DNA of 64,000 bases from JAGXKT01 sp964531695. Lineage in GTDB: Bacteria > Planctomycetota > Phycisphaerae > SM23-33. Position 1 is the stretch's first letter. Every line of letters starts with the position of its first letter. Both the position numbers and the translations under genes were made by a program. The notes beneath the pieces are model-generated. The model saw nothing but the letters and a program-made list of their open reading frames with translations, made no database searches and was not told where the DNA came from. Below are positions 60,934 through 64,000 of the stretch, in pieces. The stretch is from assembly GCA_964531695.1 (NCBI GenBank), contig CAZHEH010000003.1, positions 62,001-126,000 on the forward strand, written 5' to 3'.

Positions 60934-62796
60934 TCACGGCGCGGCATCTTCCATCGCCTGAGCTTGACCGATTCTGTCGGCTTCGGGCAGTTGCTGCAAG
61001 ACGAATTTGGCGGGGATGTCGCCCCGCTCGCACATGCGGTACACGACCCCGACCACCTCGCCGTAGGTCATGCCAAGGCCCTGGATCTCGCCGTCCGGGC
61101 CGGGCTGCGCGGGCGAGCCGATCGTGCGGATCAGCTCGACGGCGTCGAAATCGAGGTAGAACACATCCGACACACGGCCGTAGGCCGCCAGCCGGCGCCA
61201 TACCAGCATGCGCTCCGCGGGTGGGATCAGGATCCTGTCGCCCAACTCCAGACCCGACCAATGAACGTCGGGATTGGCCAACACGATTTCGTCGGCCCGG
61301 TCGGCGTCGCCCCACTCCATCATCGCGAGGTAGGCAGGCACGTCACCGGCGGTCAGCGCCTTGCTCGTCAGCCGCACGTACTTGCCCCCATTGGTGATCG
61401 TCAGCCCGCCGTCCGGTGTGCCGAAGAACACTTCCTTCCTTACGGGCAGCTCGTCGGCGAAAACTACGATTTTCGGCGTTCCCGTCTGCGTCACGTAGAT
61501 CATGGGCCGCCGACTGCTACGGACGACATCGAGCGTGAACTCCTCGCCGATGTGCTCGGTGACCACCGAGCGGCGATCGCCGATCTGGCGGAGCGCCTCG
61601 TAGGCGGCAATGCGGACGGCATCGTTTTCGTCATCGATGAGGCCGCGCAGCAGCGACAGCGCTCGGACAGCGCGGCCGCGGCGACCCAGTTCCTCGATGG
61701 CCGGCACCTGGTACGCTGAATCGCTCGCCCGAGCCAGCTCAACCAGTACGTCCAGTGCTTCGGTGTCGCCGAGGCGGAGGCCGGTGCGGGCGGCGTAGAA
61801 GGCGGCATCGGGATTGCTCGACGCGTAGAGGCGTTGAAGTTCGGGCACGGCCTGTCGCCCGATCGCCTCCAGCACGAGCGCGATGCCGTCATGGTTGGAG
61901 TCCGGTCGCTCCAGAGCGTCGATCAACTCGCGGGTCCGGCCGAGGTCCCGCGTCCCCGCCCGCAGGGGCAGGTGCAGCAGCAGCCGGAGGAATCGCTCGT
62001 AGTCGTGCCGCATGGGCCCCGGCACGGAGATTTCGATCACGCTGCGGCTTCTGGCTCGTGCGACCTTCTCGTCGGTCGGGAACCGCTCGTTGATCCGGCG
62101 CTCGATGAGCTGTGCACGGGCGTAGTCCGGCCGTCGCAGCTCGAGCCGCACGGGCTGCGGCCGCACGATCACCCCGCCTCCGATGATGCGTCCCTCCCGC
62201 AGCTTCGCTTCCATACTGCGATCGGTCGGGTCGAGGAACGGATTGACGAACACGGAGCCGCGGGCCGACGCCCATGTCTTGGTCGGTCCCGCCGGCGCCG
62301 CCAGGTTGCCCGCGGCGATCCGCAGGTCCGCCGGCAGCAACACGCCGCCGACCAGCGACCGCGTGCCCGTCTGCCGTAACGCGCTGACATACACGTCGAA
62401 ACGCGTGCCCTCGGGGGCGCCGGGCGGCATGGCTCCGCCGATCAGCACCGCGGCGGTGTCGGTGTCATCAATCAGGCGGCTCGGAGGCACGCCCTCGGTA
62501 CCGGCGCGGTAGGAGCCGAGCTTCTCCTTGAGCAGTACATCGACAAAGTACTTGCGTACTCGCGGGGGGACCTCGGCCGAGCCGTCGTCGCCGAGCCCGG
62601 CCACGAGACCGTAGCCCTGCAGGGACACACGGCCGCCGCTTCTCAGTACGGCGTACTCGCCCACCGTGCCGCGCACGTGCAAGGGCGCCAATTCCTCGGA
62701 AGGGTCCGACTCGGCAGAACGCTCCGGCCAGCAGCCGCCGGCCAGGGCGCACAAACTAACCGCTGCCAGCAGGATTGCCGCGGTGTTCGTCCGCAT
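60934..62796 (-). CDS. FlgI-like domain and HEAT-repeat lipoprotein
   Basis: This 620-residue protein starts at ATG 62796 with GAGGTG upstream; the frame to 62913 adds only leader. A lipobox LAGGC follows the signal. Residues about 40-270 resemble FlgI, the flagellar P-ring protein: VGEYAVLRSGGRVSLQGYGL, VAGLGDDGSAEVPPRVRKYF, LIGGAMPPGAPEGTRFDVYV, and SVFVNPFLDPTDR. Residues about 300-420 are HEAT-like helical repeats, then a beta-rich region and a small helical end. FlgI proteins normally lack lipidation and HEAT repeats, and no flagellar gene lies in the window, so a different periplasmic ring or scaffold role is likely. Confidence 0.8.
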   Translation of the reverse strand: MRTNTAAILLAAVSLCALAGGCWPERSAESDPSEELAPLHVRGTVGEYAVLRSGGRVSLQGYGLVAGLGDDGSAEVPPRVRKYFVDVLLKEKLGSYRAGTEGVPPSRLIDDTDTAAVLIGGAMPPGAPEGTRFDVYVSALRQTGTRSLVGGVLLPADLRIAAGNLAAPAGPTKTWASARGSVFVNPFLDPTDRSMEAKLREGRIIGGGVIVRPQPVRLELRRPDYARAQLIERRINERFPTDEKVARARSRSVIEISVPGPMRHDYERFLRLLLHLPLRAGTRDLGRTRELIDALERPDSNHDGIALVLEAIGRQAVPELQRLYASSNPDAAFYAARTGLRLGDTEALDVLVELARASDSAYQVPAIEELGRRGRAVRALSLLRGLIDDENDAVRIAAYEALRQIGDRRSVVTEHIGEEFTLDVVRSSRRPMIYVTQTGTPKIVVFADELPVRKEVFFGTPDGGLTITNGGKYVRLTSKALTAGDVPAYLAMMEWGDADRADEIVLANPDVHWSGLELGDRILIPPAERMLVWRRLAAYGRVSDVFYLDFDAVELIRTIGSPAQPGPDGEIQGLGMTYGEVVGVVYRMCERGDIPAKFVLQQLPEADRIGQAQAMEDAAP

Positions 62797-62909
62797 GGGC
62801 ACCTCGGTTTGCGCCGCCCAACGGGCCTTCCGCGACGCGCGGTTGAAGGACAGCGTCGACGGCACGGCCCCGGGTCTGGGGGTGTGACGGTTGGGCGGCA
62901 AAGCTCTGC

Positions 62910-64000
62910 TCAATCAAACACGGGCCGGGGGTAATCGCCCTCCGGTTCCGTGGGAATCTCGACCGGCTCGGCGGGCACTCCGCGCCCGGCCCCGCGGCGC
63001 TGGGCGTCCGTCAGCTCCGGCACGAACAAACGCTGCCCCGGCTGCAACGCGCGGGGGTCCACGTCGGGATTCGCCTCACGCACGGCCTCCATGTGCTTGC
63101 CGTGTCCGTAGGCCCTGTCCGCGACCGTCCAGAAGCCGGCGTCTCCCTCGGCGACCACGTACATACGCCGGCCGCCTTCGAAGACGACCTTGCCGCGGTC
63201 GCCTTCGCCGGCTCCTGCGGCGGGGGGCCGCGCCTCGCCCCGACCCGCCTCGCGTGGGGGCGCCGGCGGGGTGGCCAGCACCTGGCCGGGCTGCAAGGCC
63301 GTCGGGTCCACGTCCGGGTTGGCGTCACGTATTGCCGTCCACATCGAGGCATCATCGTACACCTTCTTCGCGATGCCCCAGTAGCCCTGGGTGTCATCTT
63401 CCGTCACCACGTATTCGCCCTGCCCGACCGCGGTACGTCGGGCCTGCCGTCTATCGCGGCGGATCTCGGCCAAGGGCGGGTAAAGAATCTTCTGTCCATC
63501 CCGCAGAGTGCGGGTGTCCACGCCGGGGTTCGCGTCGCGGATGTGCTTCCAGTACTTGCCGTCGCCGTAGACCTTCACGGAGATGGTCCAGAAACCGGCA
63601 TCCCCCTCCTCGACCGTGTACGTCCCCATGCCATCAGCGGCGATCGGCTCTTCGCCCAACGGATCATCCTCGAACGGGTCATCCTCGAACGGGTCGCCCT
63701 CGATCGGGGCCGGTTCGATCGGATCTCCCAGCCGATATTCTTCGTCCGGCTCGCGCTCGACCGGGTCGTCGTCCAGTGGCTCGGGCTCTTCCATGCCGTC
63801 GTCCAGCGGCTCGGGCTCTTCCATGCCGTCGTCCAGCGGCTCGGGCTCGCCGCCTTCCCGAGCGCCGTCCATCAACTCCTCGGACCAGCGGTCGTCCTCG
63901 GCTTCCGCATCGACCCCAGCCAGTTCCTCGCCCGGCGTATCGAGCGGATCGTCCACCGGGTCCTGGAAGCCGTCCAGTGGCTCGCGCTCGCGCGGCTCTT
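62910..64000 (-). CDS. Triple LysM protein with acidic repeats, N-terminus outside window
   Basis: The frame stays open to the right edge, so the first part is missing; the GTG at 63956 is not the true start. The visible 360 residues begin with an acidic Glu/Asp/Pro-rich tract made of DNA repeats, then three LysM modules: TYTVEEGDAGFWTISVKVYG, EYVVTEDDTQGYWGIAKKVY and MYVVAEGDAGFWTVADRAYG, each followed by ANPxVD and a final LQPGQ-type turn. LysM binds N-acetylglucosamine polymers, here probably peptidoglycan. It lies 113 bases upstream of the FlgI-like gene in the same direction. Confidence 0.82.
   Translation of the reverse strand, partial: EPREREPLDGFQDPVDDPLDTPGEELAGVDAEAEDDRWSEELMDGAREGGEPEPLDDGMEEPEPLDDGMEEPEPLDDDPVEREPDEEYRLGDPIEPAPIEGDPFEDDPFEDDPLGEEPIAADGMGTYTVEEGDAGFWTISVKVYGDGKYWKHIRDANPGVDTRTLRDGQKILYPPLAEIRRDRRQARRTAVGQGEYVVTEDDTQGYWGIAKKVYDDASMWTAIRDANPDVDPTALQPGQVLATPPAPPREAGRGEARPPAAGAGEGDRGKVVFEGGRRMYVVAEGDAGFWTVADRAYGHGKHMEAVREANPDVDPRALQPGQRLFVPELTDAQRRGAGRGVPAEPVEIPTEPEGDYPRPVFD
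63664..63708 (-). repeat. 15-bp tandem repeat, three copies
   Basis: TCATCCTCGAACGGG at 63664 and 63679 is exact, and the third copy at 63694 differs at four positions (TCGCCCTCGATCGGG). On the minus strand the two exact copies encode DPFED-like acidic pentapeptides. Confidence 0.9.
63771..63848 (-). repeat. 30-bp tandem repeat, about 2.6 copies
   Basis: The unit GTCCAGCGGCTCGGGCTCTT plus CCATGCCGTC runs at 63771-63800 (one base different), 63801-63830 and partly 63831-63848. On the minus strand it encodes a repeating decapeptide of the form DGMEEPEPLD in the LysM protein. Confidence 0.9.

Noticed and set aside
63664..63848. CRISPR-like repeat array at the right edge
   Set aside because: The repeats are contiguous, have no spacers, and keep the reading frame of the LysM protein, so they are coding microsatellites.

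Overview
This is a GC-rich (roughly two-thirds G+C) chromosomal window with a single 100-N scaffold gap, so it most likely comes from a draft or metagenome assembly. The gene content points to the phylum Planctomycetota. The main evidence is a HYExAFE-type protein (35904-36419), a secreted protein with a PEP-CTERM sorting tail (38017-39516), many lipoproteins beside an apolipoprotein N-acyltransferase, lpxB (hence a lipid A outer membrane), and planctomycete-style zinc-ribbon, SH3 and LysM proteins. A rod-type peptidoglycan system (mreB, mreC, mreD, PBP2, rodA) is present, which fits a Phycisphaerae-like lineage better than the budding Planctomycetia. That lineage call is inference. I see no CRISPR array, prophage, transposase or insertion sequence; this is core chromosome with a number of unrecognised planctomycete genes.

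Left part (1-20 kb) is envelope and cell shape: a truncated flavoprotein start, a PEGA lipoprotein, lnt, a HEAT-repeat lipoprotein, then an operon of an MreC-like coiled-coil membrane protein, a 74-residue membrane protein and mreB. cinA, a discoidin-type lipoprotein, a radical SAM enzyme and an alpha/beta hydrolase-GH3 pair follow, then mreC-mreD-PBP2-rodA. 20-29 kb holds a secreted VWA protein, a larC-led three-gene operon, an Old Yellow Enzyme homologue, a lone glycogen-binding domain, and scpB after an SH3-domain protein interrupted by the gap.

The middle (29-39 kb) is central metabolism: gapA, pgk, rpe, a histidine-phosphatase fold protein that has lost its catalytic residues, and accD. 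Next come a YkgJ-type protein, hisS, the HYExAFE protein, three small exported proteins (two of them paralogues) and the PEP-CTERM protein. 39.6-46.3 kb carries sugar genes (rhaB-like kinase, manA) with rluB, a PQQ-propeller protein, a free-standing MetG-type tRNA-binding domain, and acpS-lpxB.

The right part (46.4-64 kb) has an orphan histidine kinase, tRNA-Ala(CGC), a PfpI protein, a SpoIIE-type phosphatase, a YggS homologue, a pterin-dependent methyltransferase downstream of a zinc-ribbon protein, tRNA-Val(TAC), an alkaline-phosphatase-like lipoprotein, dnaK with a hydrolase lipoprotein, smc, a FlgI-like HEAT lipoprotein and a LysM protein running off the right edge.

Promoters often match TTGnnn-16/17-TATAAT. 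Several genes have start codons only 6-10 bases after the -10 box and no Shine-Dalgarno, which suggests leaderless transcripts. The most unusual items are the inactivated phosphatase in the glycolysis cluster, the second MreC-like protein in the mreB operon, the FlgI domain outside any flagellar context, and two promoters that contain perfect operator-like palindromes.
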